Under the pieces are notes generated by a model. The model saw only the letters and a program-made list of their open reading frames with translations, was not told the origin of the DNA and made no database searches. 14,225 nucleotides of DNA from Alphaproteobacteria bacterium. Lineage in GTDB: Bacteria > Pseudomonadota > Alphaproteobacteria > DSM-16000 > Inquilinaceae. Location of the stretch: the NCBI GenBank assembly GCA_029263555.1, contig JAJUFW010000020.1:1-14225 (forward strand), given 5' to 3'. Positions within the stretch are counted from its first letter, which is position 1; each line of letters starts with the position of its first letter. The translations under genes and the position numbers were made by a program. Positions 1 to 7,640 of this stretch are shown here, in pieces.

Positions 1-504
1 CGCCGTCTTGTCGCGCCGGCCTGGCCCGGTAGCGATTGGACGCATCGTATGCGCCTATAGAACGGGGAGGCCAGCAACCCCGTCGTGATCTCCATTCGGC
101 TTTTCCGGGCAGCTACATTTGCCGATGCCCGATCCGTGCTTGCTGCGAAGTCCCATTCAATTCCACCTTTGTCGCGGACAATCCCGCTGATAGCCGCCGC
201 CGGGCAGTGCGTGGCCGAGACCACGGTGAGAGATGTCGAGCCTATCGTTGATCCGAGCCCTTACCCGATGTGGCGCTTCTGATGCGGCCTGCGCAGGCAT
301 TCCGAATGCCATGTAGGCCGGCCATTCTCGGTCCGGAACGCTGCTCCGCCCTCGAAACCTGAAATCAGGCTGCTCTTGCCAAGGGCAAGCGGTATGCGCT
401 CTCCCCTAGGGAACGACGCCCGTGTTCGGCGATTCCTTACGTCGCAGAAGCAGCGATTTGCACCGGGTCTGACGGGCCAACGGTCGTCGCCGGGATGCCA
501 TTCG
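1..504. other. Gene-poor stretch with nothing recognised
   Basis: No open frame here resembles a known family on either strand. The short plus-strand frames (around 36-251, 85-282 and 376-696) have mixed third-base use and no good ribosome binding site. Two sampled lines (61-180) are about 58% GC against about 67% in a sampled line of the large kinase, so the stretch may be intergenic or decayed. A small perfect hairpin, CTTGCC-AAG-GGCAAG, lies at 375-389 without a T-tract. The 3' end of the transporter gene borders the stretch on the right, so some of it may be downstream untranslated sequence. Confidence 0.5.
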
Positions 505-1404
505 TCATTGCTCTGGCGCAGATGTCCTCACAGCTGCCGCGGAGGAAGGCTGCGAACGGCTATGGCTCCGTTGGACCAGCCAGATGCTGCCGATGACGAG
601 AACGACGCCGGCGATCTGCGGCAAGGAAAGCGTCTGGTTCAGGAGCAGCCATCCGAGCAGCATGGCGGTGACCGGGCTGAGGAAGCCGAGCGATGACACG
701 ACCGCGGAATCCAGCCGCGCAACGCCCCGAAACCAAAGAACATAGGCCAAGGCCGAGCTGACCAGCCCCAGCCATACCAGCCCGAGCAGGTTGGTCGCGG
801 TCGGGACCGGCATGAGCGGTTCCGCGATCAGCGCCACCGGCACCAGAAGCAGCCCGCCGGCGGTCAGTTGCCAGGCGGTGAAGGTGAGCAGCGAGACCGG
901 CGGCTGCCACTTGCGCGTCAGGACCGTTCCGCACGCCATGGAGGCCGCCCCTGCAAGCCCGGCTGCAACGCCGATCTTGTCGAGCGCGGCGCTTGGCGAC
1001 AGCACCAGCAACGCGACGCCCGCGGCCCCTGCGAGGGCGGCCAGGATCGCCGCCAGGCGGATCGGCGTGGCGAGGAGAAAATGGGCCAGCAGGATGACCA
1101 TCAGCGGTTGCACGGCGCCGACCGTGGCGGCGACGCCGCCCGGAAGCCGGTATGCCGAGACGAACAGCAAGCTGAGGAAAATCGATATGTTGAGTGCGCC
1201 GAGGACGAAGATCCGCCCCCACCAGATGCCGCTCGGCAATTGCCGCACGATCAGGAGCAGCAGCAATCCGGCCGGCAGGGCGCGCAGCATCGCGACCGTC
1301 ATCGGGGAGAAGCCCGGCAGAAACTCGGTCGTGACGAAATAGGTGCTGCCCCAGATGGCGGGCGCGACGGCCGTCAGGAGCAGATCGAAGGCGCGGATTC
1401 TCAT
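505..1404 (-). CDS. EamA/DMT-superfamily transporter (PecM/YedA-like)
   Basis: This 299-residue inner-membrane protein probably exports a small metabolite or drug. It is almost entirely hydrophobic, with about ten predicted membrane segments in two EamA halves (roughly residues 5-137 and 145-280). The first half has the motif WGSTYFVTTEFLP at 18-30 and GGVAATVGAVQPL near 89-101, both typical of the YedA/PecM branch of the drug/metabolite transporter superfamily. The length matches the family. The ATG has GGAG six bases upstream and overlaps the stop of a 46-codon ORF as ATGA, so translation is probably coupled. A MarR-type regulator lies upstream on the same strand, recalling the known PecS (MarR)-PecM (DMT) pairing in Dickeya, although there the genes are divergent. 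The substrate cannot be read from sequence. Confidence 0.9.
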   Translation of the reverse strand: MRIRAFDLLLTAVAPAIWGSTYFVTTEFLPGFSPMTVAMLRALPAGLLLLLIVRQLPSGIWWGRIFVLGALNISIFLSLLFVSAYRLPGGVAATVGAVQPLMVILLAHFLLATPIRLAAILAALAGAAGVALLVLSPSAALDKIGVAAGLAGAASMACGTVLTRKWQPPVSLLTFTAWQLTAGGLLLVPVALIAEPLMPVPTATNLLGLVWLGLVSSALAYVLWFRGVARLDSAVVSSLGFLSPVTAMLLGWLLLNQTLSLPQIAGVVLVIGSIWLVQRSHSRSQPSSAAAVRTSAPEQ

Positions 1405-1541
1405 GAGATCTCCAGAACTCCGGCGAACGGACGGCGGGGGAGCTGCGGCCGGTTCCCGGGCGCGGCACGGCCGATCGCGGCAGGCATTACGGGGATTTCA
1501 TCCGGCTGCGGATCGAATTCGCGGCTCGGCCCTTCGGCCAT
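1401..1541 (-). CDS. Small ORF (46 aa) coupled to the transporter
   Basis: An ATG at 1541 preceded by GGAGG only two bases away opens a 46-codon frame ending in TGA at 1403-1401, which overlaps the transporter ATG as ATGA. The peptide starts MAEGPSREFDPQPDEIPVMP and is proline-rich, with no membrane segment or motif I recognise. An in-frame stop lies three codons upstream, so it is not the tail of a longer open frame as the sequence stands. It could be a real small protein, a leader ORF that feeds ribosomes to the transporter, or the residue of a decayed gene covering the stretch just upstream. The very short Shine-Dalgarno spacing argues against efficient initiation. Confidence 0.35.
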   Translation of the reverse strand: MAEGPSREFDPQPDEIPVMPAAIGRAAPGNRPQLPRRPFAGVLEIS

Positions 1542-1841
1542 CGCCTCCGATCAACTTGCCGGAGACGGGGCCGAAGGCTTCGGCAGCATAGGCCAGACTC
1601 GGCGCTCCAGGAATGGCTGAACGCGGTCGCTCCATGAACGCCTGGGCGCGCGGCGTGAAACCGGCCTTAACGGCGGCACGCAGCTTCTCAGGCCCGGCGC
1701 CGCGCCAAAGATGACGACGGTCGCAGCGGCCCCTCCCGTCCATCCCCGCGAAAACATGTTGCGCCCCGGCGATTCCGGAGCGGCCGATCCCGAATCCTGG
1801 GGAAGCGGGGAACCGACAGTCGACATGGAACAGGTGCCGCC
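1542..1841 (-). pseudogene. Possible gene remnant between the MarR gene and the transporter
   Basis: No single frame covers this 300-base gap, but pieces of different minus-strand frames look protein-like. One begins at ATG 1826 (MSTVGSPLPQDSG...) and includes a hydrophobic run, WTGGAAATVVIFGAAPGL, which resembles a signal anchor. Another frame from about 1690 down to 1510 reads KLRAAVKAGFTPRAQAFMER and continues with high G/C third positions. This pattern fits an old gene broken by frameshifts, perhaps a membrane-anchored protein; a HlyD/EmrA-type adaptor would suit a MarR neighbour, but that is a guess. It may equally be non-coding DNA of high GC content, in which open frames are common by chance. 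Confidence 0.25.
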
Positions 1842-2297
1842 TCAAATTTCCGAGCAGATCCTGCCCAGCCGTTTCTCCAGATCCGTCAGAACGGAAACGG
1901 CCTTCTCGATCTCTTCTTCCTTCACGTCTCCCAGCAGTTCCTCGCGCAGAACGTCCAGGACGCGCATGATCTCCACGATGCGTGTCTCGCCCTTCTGGGT
2001 GAGCTCCAGGATCTTCGCCCGCCGGTCCGTGAAATCCTCGGCGCGCGTGACCAGACCTTCGGCCAGAAGCAGGTCGATCAAGCGGACGACCGAAGGGCCT
2101 TCGAGTCCGGCATGCACCGCGACCGCGCCCTGACGGGCTTCGCCGCCGAGACGCCACAGGGCAAGCAAGGGGCGGGCGGTCGCGTGGGAGAGCCCGAAAT
2201 CGTCAAGCCTCTGATCCGCCGCCTTGCGCCACAGACGCGCCACGCTCTGGATGCGCTGGCCCAATATTTCGCCGGGGCTCGGTTGTCTGCTCGGCAT
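1842..2297 (-). CDS. MarR-family transcriptional regulator
   Basis: This 151-residue protein has the MarR winged helix-turn-helix layout: an N-terminal dimerisation helix (about 10-33), the helix-turn-helix with recognition region AGLEGPSVVRLIDLLLAEGL (63-82), the wing with the conserved DRR (91-93) followed by AKILELTQKG, and C-terminal dimer helices (104-147). MarR proteins bind DNA as dimers and usually repress nearby exporter or catabolic genes until a small, often phenolic, ligand binds. I chose the ATG at 2297 because GAAGAA lies just upstream and the family homology begins a few residues later; the frame stays open to an ATG at 2426, but that extension is not MarR-like. The EamA transporter downstream on the same strand is the likely target. 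Family assignment is firm; ligand and regulon are inferred. Confidence 0.88.
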   Translation of the reverse strand: MPSRQPSPGEILGQRIQSVARLWRKAADQRLDDFGLSHATARPLLALWRLGGEARQGAVAVHAGLEGPSVVRLIDLLLAEGLVTRAEDFTDRRAKILELTQKGETRIVEIMRVLDVLREELLGDVKEEEIEKAVSVLTDLEKRLGRICSEI

Positions 2298-2659
2298 TGA
2301 TATTTCTTCGCCCACTAACCATTCGTAGGTAATCGAATCCAGGCGGCGGCCGGTTTCTCGATTGCGGTTCCGCAGGCGGCGGAGGCCACCCGGCACCGGC
2401 TTCCATCTCCCGTACCGGCATTTCATGCGCTCCGGGTCGGGAACGCAACTGTCGATTGCCTAGATGGGGCGGACACAACCGACGCCGGGGACCCGACAGT
2501 CGCCCGACTGCGGCGACTACATCATCGCCTACGCGTTGCTTGCAGCCGGCTGAGGGGTCGTCGCCACCGGACCATTTCCGGGAACTGAGACCGCCTGCGG
2601 TAACATCGTGGTTCCGCAGGAGGCTGCGTCCGCGACGGAACCCGGTCCGCGCGGCAGGG
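2298..2659. other. Intergenic stretch upstream of the MarR gene
   Basis: This 362-base gap holds the presumed MarR promoter at its left end and the sequence downstream of the 101-residue gene at its right end. Besides the candidate operator at 2321-2338 there is a 14-base inverted repeat CAGTCG-CC-CGACTG at 2497-2510. A minus-strand frame of 44 codons (2663 to 2529) starts at a GTG overlapping the stop of the 101-residue gene as GTGA; it has plausible codon use but no recognisable motif. I see no other gene. Confidence 0.4.
2321..2338. promoter_or_regulatory. Candidate MarR operator (inverted repeat ATTCG-N8-CGAAT)
   Basis: A perfect 5-base inverted repeat with an 8-base spacer lies 24 bases upstream of the MarR start codon, in a locally AT-rich patch. 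MarR proteins often bind 16-20 base palindromes that overlap their own promoter, so position and size fit autoregulation. The arms are short and could occur by chance. Confidence 0.3.
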
Positions 2660-2965
2660 TCACGGCTCGGCGACGAAGCGGTGCAGCATGTCCTCGAGCG
2701 CGCTCGGAAACCGGGTCATCCACTCCAGGATCGGTCCGTGGGGATTCTCCTTCAGATAGGTCCGGGTTGCCTCGAAGCTGAACGCTTCCGCCAGCATCGC
2801 CGCGAAGATCTCCTGATCCTCCACCGGAACGGGACCGCCCTCGTCGTCGAGCGCGATGAGGGTTCTGGCGTACCGGTCGCAGATCCTGAGGGCGACCGCC
2901 GGGGCAATTCCGCGGTCGAAGATGGTCGAAACGTCGATCGGCGTCTGGTTGACGGCGTCGGACAT
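2660..2965 (-). CDS. Conserved-looking hypothetical protein, 101 aa
   Basis: I do not recognise this protein. It is 101 residues, mildly acidic and mostly helical in character, with no signal peptide and no membrane segment, so it is probably cytoplasmic. It begins MSDAVNQTPIDVSTIFDRGI and contains stretches such as ALRICDRYARTLIAL and LKENPHGPILEWMTRFPSAL that look like amphipathic helices. I chose the ATG at 2965 because GGAGG lies seven bases upstream; an in-frame ATG at 3013 would add 16 residues without a comparable binding site. The gene is divergent from the large PAS/GAF kinase, with 235 bases between the two starts, so the two may share a control region. A role as partner or target of the signalling operon is possible but only inferred from position. 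Confidence 0.7.
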   Translation of the reverse strand: MSDAVNQTPIDVSTIFDRGIAPAVALRICDRYARTLIALDDEGGPVPVEDQEIFAAMLAEAFSFEATRTYLKENPHGPILEWMTRFPSALEDMLHRFVAEP

Positions 2966-3200
2966 AGGGGACCTCCGGGCTGCCTGTTTCAGGACTGGCG
3001 CCTCTGGGAACAACGCGCACGCCGGCCGCCGGGTTCGGCTGCTTCCCCCGGCCGGCGATCCGGGCCCGCCTTCCTCTTAAGGATTATTTCCAACCAACGG
3101 CGAATATGGGACGCTTGGCCCGCCTCCGCCGGGTGGTCCGTTGTCGCCCCCGCGAGCCGGGCCCGGAATCCCCGAGCGGCCGGAATCAGGAGAGCATTCC

Positions 3201-6200
3201 ATGGCGAGGGTCGAACCTGGGGTGCCGGCGTCCGTCGATGCGCGTTTGCTGCTTGACGCGGTTCTGAACCGGATCGACGTCGCCGTCTGCCTGTACGATC
3301 CGCAAGACCGGGTGGTCCTCTGGAACGAGGCGTATCTCCGGTTCTTTCCCGAAGAGGCCGGAATCCTGAGACATGGCCTGCCCTATGCGGAGACCCTGCG
3401 CCGGTACTTCGAGGAGAACCTGACGGCGGCGGAGGCCGAGACCTTCCCGCTGCACCTCGCAGCCGGGCTGGAGCGGCACCGACGCCTGGACGGTCCCTAC
3501 ATCTACCAGCGGCGGGACGGACGATGGTACGAGGTCCAGCCCCATCGCCTGCCGGACGGTCACCTTCTGAAGATCTGGACGGACGTCACGGCCAACCAGG
3601 CGGAACAGGCGGCGCGGGACGGGATCACCGAGGTCGTCGCCGGGACCATCGGCTTCGCGCGCTACGATCAGCAGGGGCGCTTCGTCCTGGCCAACAAGGC
3701 GATGGCCACGATGTTCCCCCGTCTCATCGACCTGTTCCGCCCCGGGGCCACCTATGCCGACCACCTGCTCCGCATCGCAGGCACCAGCCTGCACGAGGCC
3801 GAACGGCCGCGGATCGAAGGTCTGGCGGCGCGGCCCGATCCGGTCGCGGCGCTCGAGCGGGAGCCGCTGATCTTCCAGGGACGCGAAGGCGGCTGGCTGC
3901 AGCTCGAGGAGCAGCGGCTGCGGGGATCCGGCTTTACCAGCCTCTGGACCGACGTGACGCGCCGGATGAATGCCGAGGCGCAGGTCGACCGGCTCCAGGA
4001 GCGCCTGGCCGACGCCATTGAAGCCCTGGCGGACGGCTTCGCGCTTTACGACGCGGACGACAGGCTGGTCGTCTGCAACCGGCAGTACCGTGACCTGAAC
4101 GCGGCCACCGCGGATCTCCTTGTCCCCGGGGTCAGCTGGTACGACGTTCTGCGCGCCGGCACCTACCGGGGCCAGTTCGCCGATGCGATCGGGCGCGAGG
4201 AGGAGTGGCTGGAAGAACGCCGGCGACAGCGGGCGCGCCCCGGCGAGTTGTTCGAGGTGAAGCTGAGCGACGGCCGCTGGATGAGGGTGGTCGACTGGAA
4301 GACCAGCGACGGCGGAATAGTCGGCATCCGGCGGGACATCACCGCGGCCAAGCAGAGGGAGGCGGAGCTGCACCGCCGGACCGCCATGCTGGACGCGATC
4401 GGCTATGCCGCCGGGATCATCGTCGGGCATGCCGGCTGGCAGGAAGGAGTCCGGCAGCTCATCAGCCGCCTGGGCGAGGCGGCCGAGGTCAGCCGCGTCT
4501 CCGTGTTCCAGATCCACGAGCATCCGACCCTCGGCCAGGTTCAGAGCTGCCGTTTCGACTGGGCGGAACCCGGCCTCGAAACCCTGAGCGACAATCCCCT
4601 GAACTGGAACCAGAGCCTGACCGAGGGCGACTCCCTGTTCCTGGAATGGACGGCGCGACGGCGGGCCGGCCAGCCGATCCAGGTCATGACCCGCGACCTT
4701 TCGGGAGATCTGCGGAGGGAGTTCGAATACCAGGGGACCCTGTCCTTCGTTTCGGTGCCTATCTTCGTCAACGGCGAATGGTGGGGGCATATCGGCTTCG
4801 ACGACTGCCGCACGGAGCGCGTCTGGACCCCGATCGAGATCGACGTGCTCCATACGGCGGGGAACCTGATCGCCGGCGCGGTCGAACGTGCCCAGGTCGA
4901 AGAGCGCCTGCGCCAGAGCGAGGATCGGTATCGCAAGCTGGTCAATCTTCTGCCGGACGGCGTGATGCTGCACGACCGGGAGGGCATTGTGTTCCTGAAT
5001 CCGGCGGGATGCGCGATCCTGGGCCTGGATTCACCCGAGGAGGCGCGCGGCCGGCCCTACACCGACTTCCTTGCCGAGCCCCTGTCCAACGCGGAGGGGG
5101 ACGCGATCCGCATGCTGGAGACCGGCGGCGAGATCCCGTTCTCGAGGCGCCAAGTCCGCACGCGGGACGGCCGCAGGATCTTCGTCGAGGCAACGGCGGT
5201 GCCGTTTCCCTATGACGGGACGCCGGCTGCCCTCTTGCTTTTCCGGGACATCACGGGACGCATAGAGACCGAATGCGAGCTCGCCCGCTATCGCGGCCAG
5301 CTCGAGGATTTGGTGGCGCAGCGGACCGAGGCCCTGAAGGCGGCGGAAGAGCGCCTCGTCGCCGCCATCAATACCTTCAAGGACGGCTTCGTGCTGTATG
5401 GCGACGAGCGCCTGATCGTCGCCAATCGCGCCATCATCGACTTCACCCCGGAGCTGGCCGGCATCCTGAAGCCGGGTGCCTCCATGACCGAGGTGACGCA
5501 AGCGATCGCCGCCGCGCGCGGGCTGGACGAGACCTGGGTCGAGGCGGAGCTTGCCCGACTGCGGCGCCCGGACGAGTTCAACGAGGAACGGACGCTGGCC
5601 GATGGCCGCTGCATCGTGGTGAGCGTCCGGCATCCCCCGGACGGCAGCACGCTCATCGTCGGCACCGATGTGACGCCCTACCGGAACGCGACGGAAGCGC
5701 TGCGCCAGGCCCTGCACAAGGAAAAGCAGCTGAGCCAGCTCCAGCGCGAGTTCATCTCCATGACTTCGCACGAGTTCCGGACGCCGCTTGCCATCATCGA
5801 TGCCGCGACCCAGCGCCTCATGCGGCGGGGCAGACAACTGGTCCAGGCGGAGTTTGAACAACTGGGGAACGAGATTCGCGGGGCGGTCGCGCGCATGGTC
5901 GGCCACATCGACGCGATCCTGAGCACCGCCCATCTGGACCTGGGCCAGATCCGCTTCCGTCCCCAGCCCTGCGACCTCGGCGGCATCCTGGCCGAGGTCT
6001 GCCGCCGCCAGCAGGCGATCGCGCCCCAGCACCGCTTCGTCGTCGAGCTGGACCGGCTGCCGGAGCGCGTCGTCGTGGATCCCGGCCTCATGGACCAGAT
6101 CGCGACCAATATCCTGACCAACGCCGTGAAATATTCCCCGGACGGCGGCGATATCGTCGTCCGGGGATGGCAGGAGGAGGGGGCCGTGGTCTGGTCCGTA

Positions 6201-6458
6201 GCGGATCACGGCATCGGCATCCCGGCCGAGGATCTTCCCTATATCCTGCAGCGGTTCTATCGGGCGCGGACCTCGGTCGGCATCGCCGGAACCGGCCTTG
6301 GCCTCAGCCTGGTCGACAAGCTGGTCGCCATGCACGACGGGTCGATGGACATCGCAAGCGTCGTCGGCAAGGGAACGACGGTCACCGTCCGGCTGCCCCT
6401 GGGCGACCCCGCGGAACGCGGAAAGGAGGCGATCCGTGGCAACGATCTTGTTCATTGA
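3201..6458 (+). CDS. Soluble multi-PAS/GAF hybrid-input sensor histidine kinase
   Basis: This 1085-residue protein is a cytoplasmic sensor kinase; I see no membrane segment. Domains in order: PAS (PAS_7-like) at about 18-130, 142-253 and 273-381, GAF at about 395-565, PAS at 572-685, a coiled coil at 695-720, another PAS_7-like domain at 720-825, HisKA at 840-905 and HATPase at 945-1070. The phospho-accepting His857 sits in TSHEFRTPL; the N box has Asn974, the G1 box is DHGIG (1002-1006) and the G2 box is GTGLGLS (from Gly1030), so the kinase core looks intact. I chose the ATG at 3201 because AGGAGAG lies about eight bases upstream; an earlier in-frame ATG at 3141 lacks this. Its 3' end overlaps the receiver-cyclase gene by 23 bases, making that protein the likely phosphotransfer partner. 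The signals sensed by the PAS and GAF domains are unknown. Confidence 0.93.
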   Translation: MARVEPGVPASVDARLLLDAVLNRIDVAVCLYDPQDRVVLWNEAYLRFFPEEAGILRHGLPYAETLRRYFEENLTAAEAETFPLHLAAGLERHRRLDGPYIYQRRDGRWYEVQPHRLPDGHLLKIWTDVTANQAEQAARDGITEVVAGTIGFARYDQQGRFVLANKAMATMFPRLIDLFRPGATYADHLLRIAGTSLHEAERPRIEGLAARPDPVAALEREPLIFQGREGGWLQLEEQRLRGSGFTSLWTDVTRRMNAEAQVDRLQERLADAIEALADGFALYDADDRLVVCNRQYRDLNAATADLLVPGVSWYDVLRAGTYRGQFADAIGREEEWLEERRRQRARPGELFEVKLSDGRWMRVVDWKTSDGGIVGIRRDITAAKQREAELHRRTAMLDAIGYAAGIIVGHAGWQEGVRQLISRLGEAAEVSRVSVFQIHEHPTLGQVQSCRFDWAEPGLETLSDNPLNWNQSLTEGDSLFLEWTARRRAGQPIQVMTRDLSGDLRREFEYQGTLSFVSVPIFVNGEWWGHIGFDDCRTERVWTPIEIDVLHTAGNLIAGAVERAQVEERLRQSEDRYRKLVNLLPDGVMLHDREGIVFLNPAGCAILGLDSPEEARGRPYTDFLAEPLSNAEGDAIRMLETGGEIPFSRRQVRTRDGRRIFVEATAVPFPYDGTPAALLLFRDITGRIETECELARYRGQLEDLVAQRTEALKAAEERLVAAINTFKDGFVLYGDERLIVANRAIIDFTPELAGILKPGASMTEVTQAIAAARGLDETWVEAELARLRRPDEFNEERTLADGRCIVVSVRHPPDGSTLIVGTDVTPYRNATEALRQALHKEKQLSQLQREFISMTSHEFRTPLAIIDAATQRLMRRGRQLVQAEFEQLGNEIRGAVARMVGHIDAILSTAHLDLGQIRFRPQPCDLGGILAEVCRRQQAIAPQHRFVVELDRLPERVVVDPGLMDQIATNILTNAVKYSPDGGDIVVRGWQEEGAVVWSVADHGIGIPAEDLPYILQRFYRARTSVGIAGTGLGLSLVDKLVAMHDGSMDIASVVGKGTTVTVRLPLGDPAERGKEAIRGNDLVH

Positions 6459-7608
6459 GGACGAGGCGCCGCTCCGGCGGGTGATCGCGGCGGAACTCCG
6501 GGACGCCGGCCACACGGTCCATGAGGCCGGAAACGGCCGGGAAGGGCTGGACGCCATCCTTGCCTATCATCCGGACCTGATCCTCTGCGACGTGAACATG
6601 CCGGTGATGAGCGGCTACGACCTGCTGTCCGAATTGCGGACCGGCCATCCGGAACTGGCCGAAGTGCCCTTCGTCTTCCTTTCGGCATTGGCCGACCGCC
6701 GGGACATCGTCGCGGGAAAGCAGCTTGGCGCCGACGACTATCTGACGAAGCCCGTCGACCTGGACATCCTGCTTGCGACAGTGGCCTCGCGATTGAAGCA
6801 GATCGAACGGCTGGGACGGAAGTTCGAGGCGGAAAAGAGCCGGATCGAGGAGGCCTGGCGCATCCAGGGAGAGGCCGAGCGGCGGGCGCGGGACCAGCTG
6901 ATGCGCCTGTTTTCCAGCCATGTGTCGGCGACGGTCGCGGAGGAGCTCTATCGCCGACAGGCCTCGGCCGGCGACGGTGCGCTGCTTCAGCCCCGGCCCC
7001 TGACCGCCACGATCCTGTTCTGCGATATCGACGATTTCACCGCGGTCTGCGAAGGCCTGGAACCGGCCGATCTTGCGGGGTGGCTCAACGGCTATATGGA
7101 AGTGATGGTCCGGTGCGTTCGCGACCAGGGAGGCATCGTCAACAAGTTCCTGGGCGACGCTGTCATGGCGGTGTTCGGCGTGCCGGTCCCCCGCGCTTCG
7201 GACCAGGAGATCACCGCCGATGCCGCGGCGGCCGTCGAATGCGCGCTCGGCATGGAACGTGACCTGCGGGCCCTGAACCGTTCCTTTGCGGACCGGGGGC
7301 TGCCGTCGATCGGGATCAGCATCGGCATCCAGACGGGAGAGGTGATGGCCGGCACCTTCGGCGGGGCCGACCGGATGGAATATACGGTTGTGGGCGATGC
7401 GGTGAACACCGCCGCCCGGCTCGAAGCGCTTGCCAAGACGCTGGATCCGAAAGGATCGGCCGTGATCGGCAAGGTCCTTGTGGGGGACAGGACGTGGCAG
7501 CGTCTGGGCGGACGCTACCGCGGCATCGCCGCAGGTCCCGTGACGCTGAAGGGGAAGCGGGGCGCGGTCGAGGTCTATAGGGTGGTCGGCCGGCAGGAAC
7601 CGGCCTGA
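6436..7608 (+). CDS. Response regulator with class III adenylyl cyclase output
   Basis: This 390-residue protein should make cAMP under control of phosphorylation. The receiver domain (1-120) has acidic Glu8/Asp9, phospho-acceptor Asp52 in LILCDVNMP, Ser83 and Lys105 in TKP. A helical linker (about 120-175) leads to the cyclase domain (190-385). The cyclase carries both metal-binding aspartates (Asp197 in FCDID, Asp241 in FLGDAVMAVFG), the adenine-selecting Lys237 and Thr317 (YTVVGD), and transition-state residues Asn324 and Arg328. The Lys/Thr pair points to ATP rather than GTP as substrate. The start is a GTG at 6436 with AGGAGG six bases upstream; the frame opens earlier but inside the kinase gene. 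The 23-base overlap with the kinase implies coupled expression and a cognate pair. Whether phosphorylation activates or inhibits the cyclase is not visible. Confidence 0.93.
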   Translation: MATILFIEDEAPLRRVIAAELRDAGHTVHEAGNGREGLDAILAYHPDLILCDVNMPVMSGYDLLSELRTGHPELAEVPFVFLSALADRRDIVAGKQLGADDYLTKPVDLDILLATVASRLKQIERLGRKFEAEKSRIEEAWRIQGEAERRARDQLMRLFSSHVSATVAEELYRRQASAGDGALLQPRPLTATILFCDIDDFTAVCEGLEPADLAGWLNGYMEVMVRCVRDQGGIVNKFLGDAVMAVFGVPVPRASDQEITADAAAAVECALGMERDLRALNRSFADRGLPSIGISIGIQTGEVMAGTFGGADRMEYTVVGDAVNTAARLEALAKTLDPKGSAVIGKVLVGDRTWQRLGGRYRGIAAGPVTLKGKRGAVEVYRVVGRQEPA

Positions 7609-7622
7609 TCATTCGCATTTGC

Positions 7623-7640
7623 GAGCCGGGATGCCGGCTC
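7623..7640. terminator. GC hairpin between convergent genes
   Basis: A perfect 7-base stem GAGCCGG-GATG-CCGGCTC lies between the cyclase stop (7608) and the znuB stop (7639-7641), overlapping the latter. There is no T-tract, so it is at best a weak bidirectional terminator or an RNA end-protecting hairpin. A second, smaller inverted repeat TCGCA-TT-TGCGA (7613-7624) overlaps it. Confidence 0.45.

Noticed and set aside
1..504. Possible insertion-sequence remnant
   Set aside because: No transposase-like frame, terminal inverted repeats or target duplication could be found by eye; lower GC alone is not enough.
560..1468. A 302-codon frame on the same strand as the EamA transporter but in another frame
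   Set aside because: Arg/Pro/Gly-rich out-of-frame reading; the overlapping 299-residue frame has the membrane segments and family motifs.
3066..3200. Promoter elements between the 101-residue gene and the kinase
   Set aside because: An AT-richer patch is present near 3075-3105, but I could not match convincing -35 and -10 elements at proper spacing in either direction.
5031..6557. A 508-codon open frame antisense to the kinase gene
   Set aside because: It mirrors the PAS, HisKA and ATPase coding region, has no recognisable domain, and is expected by chance opposite a strongly G/C-third-position gene. The same applies to the antisense frame at 3186-4973.
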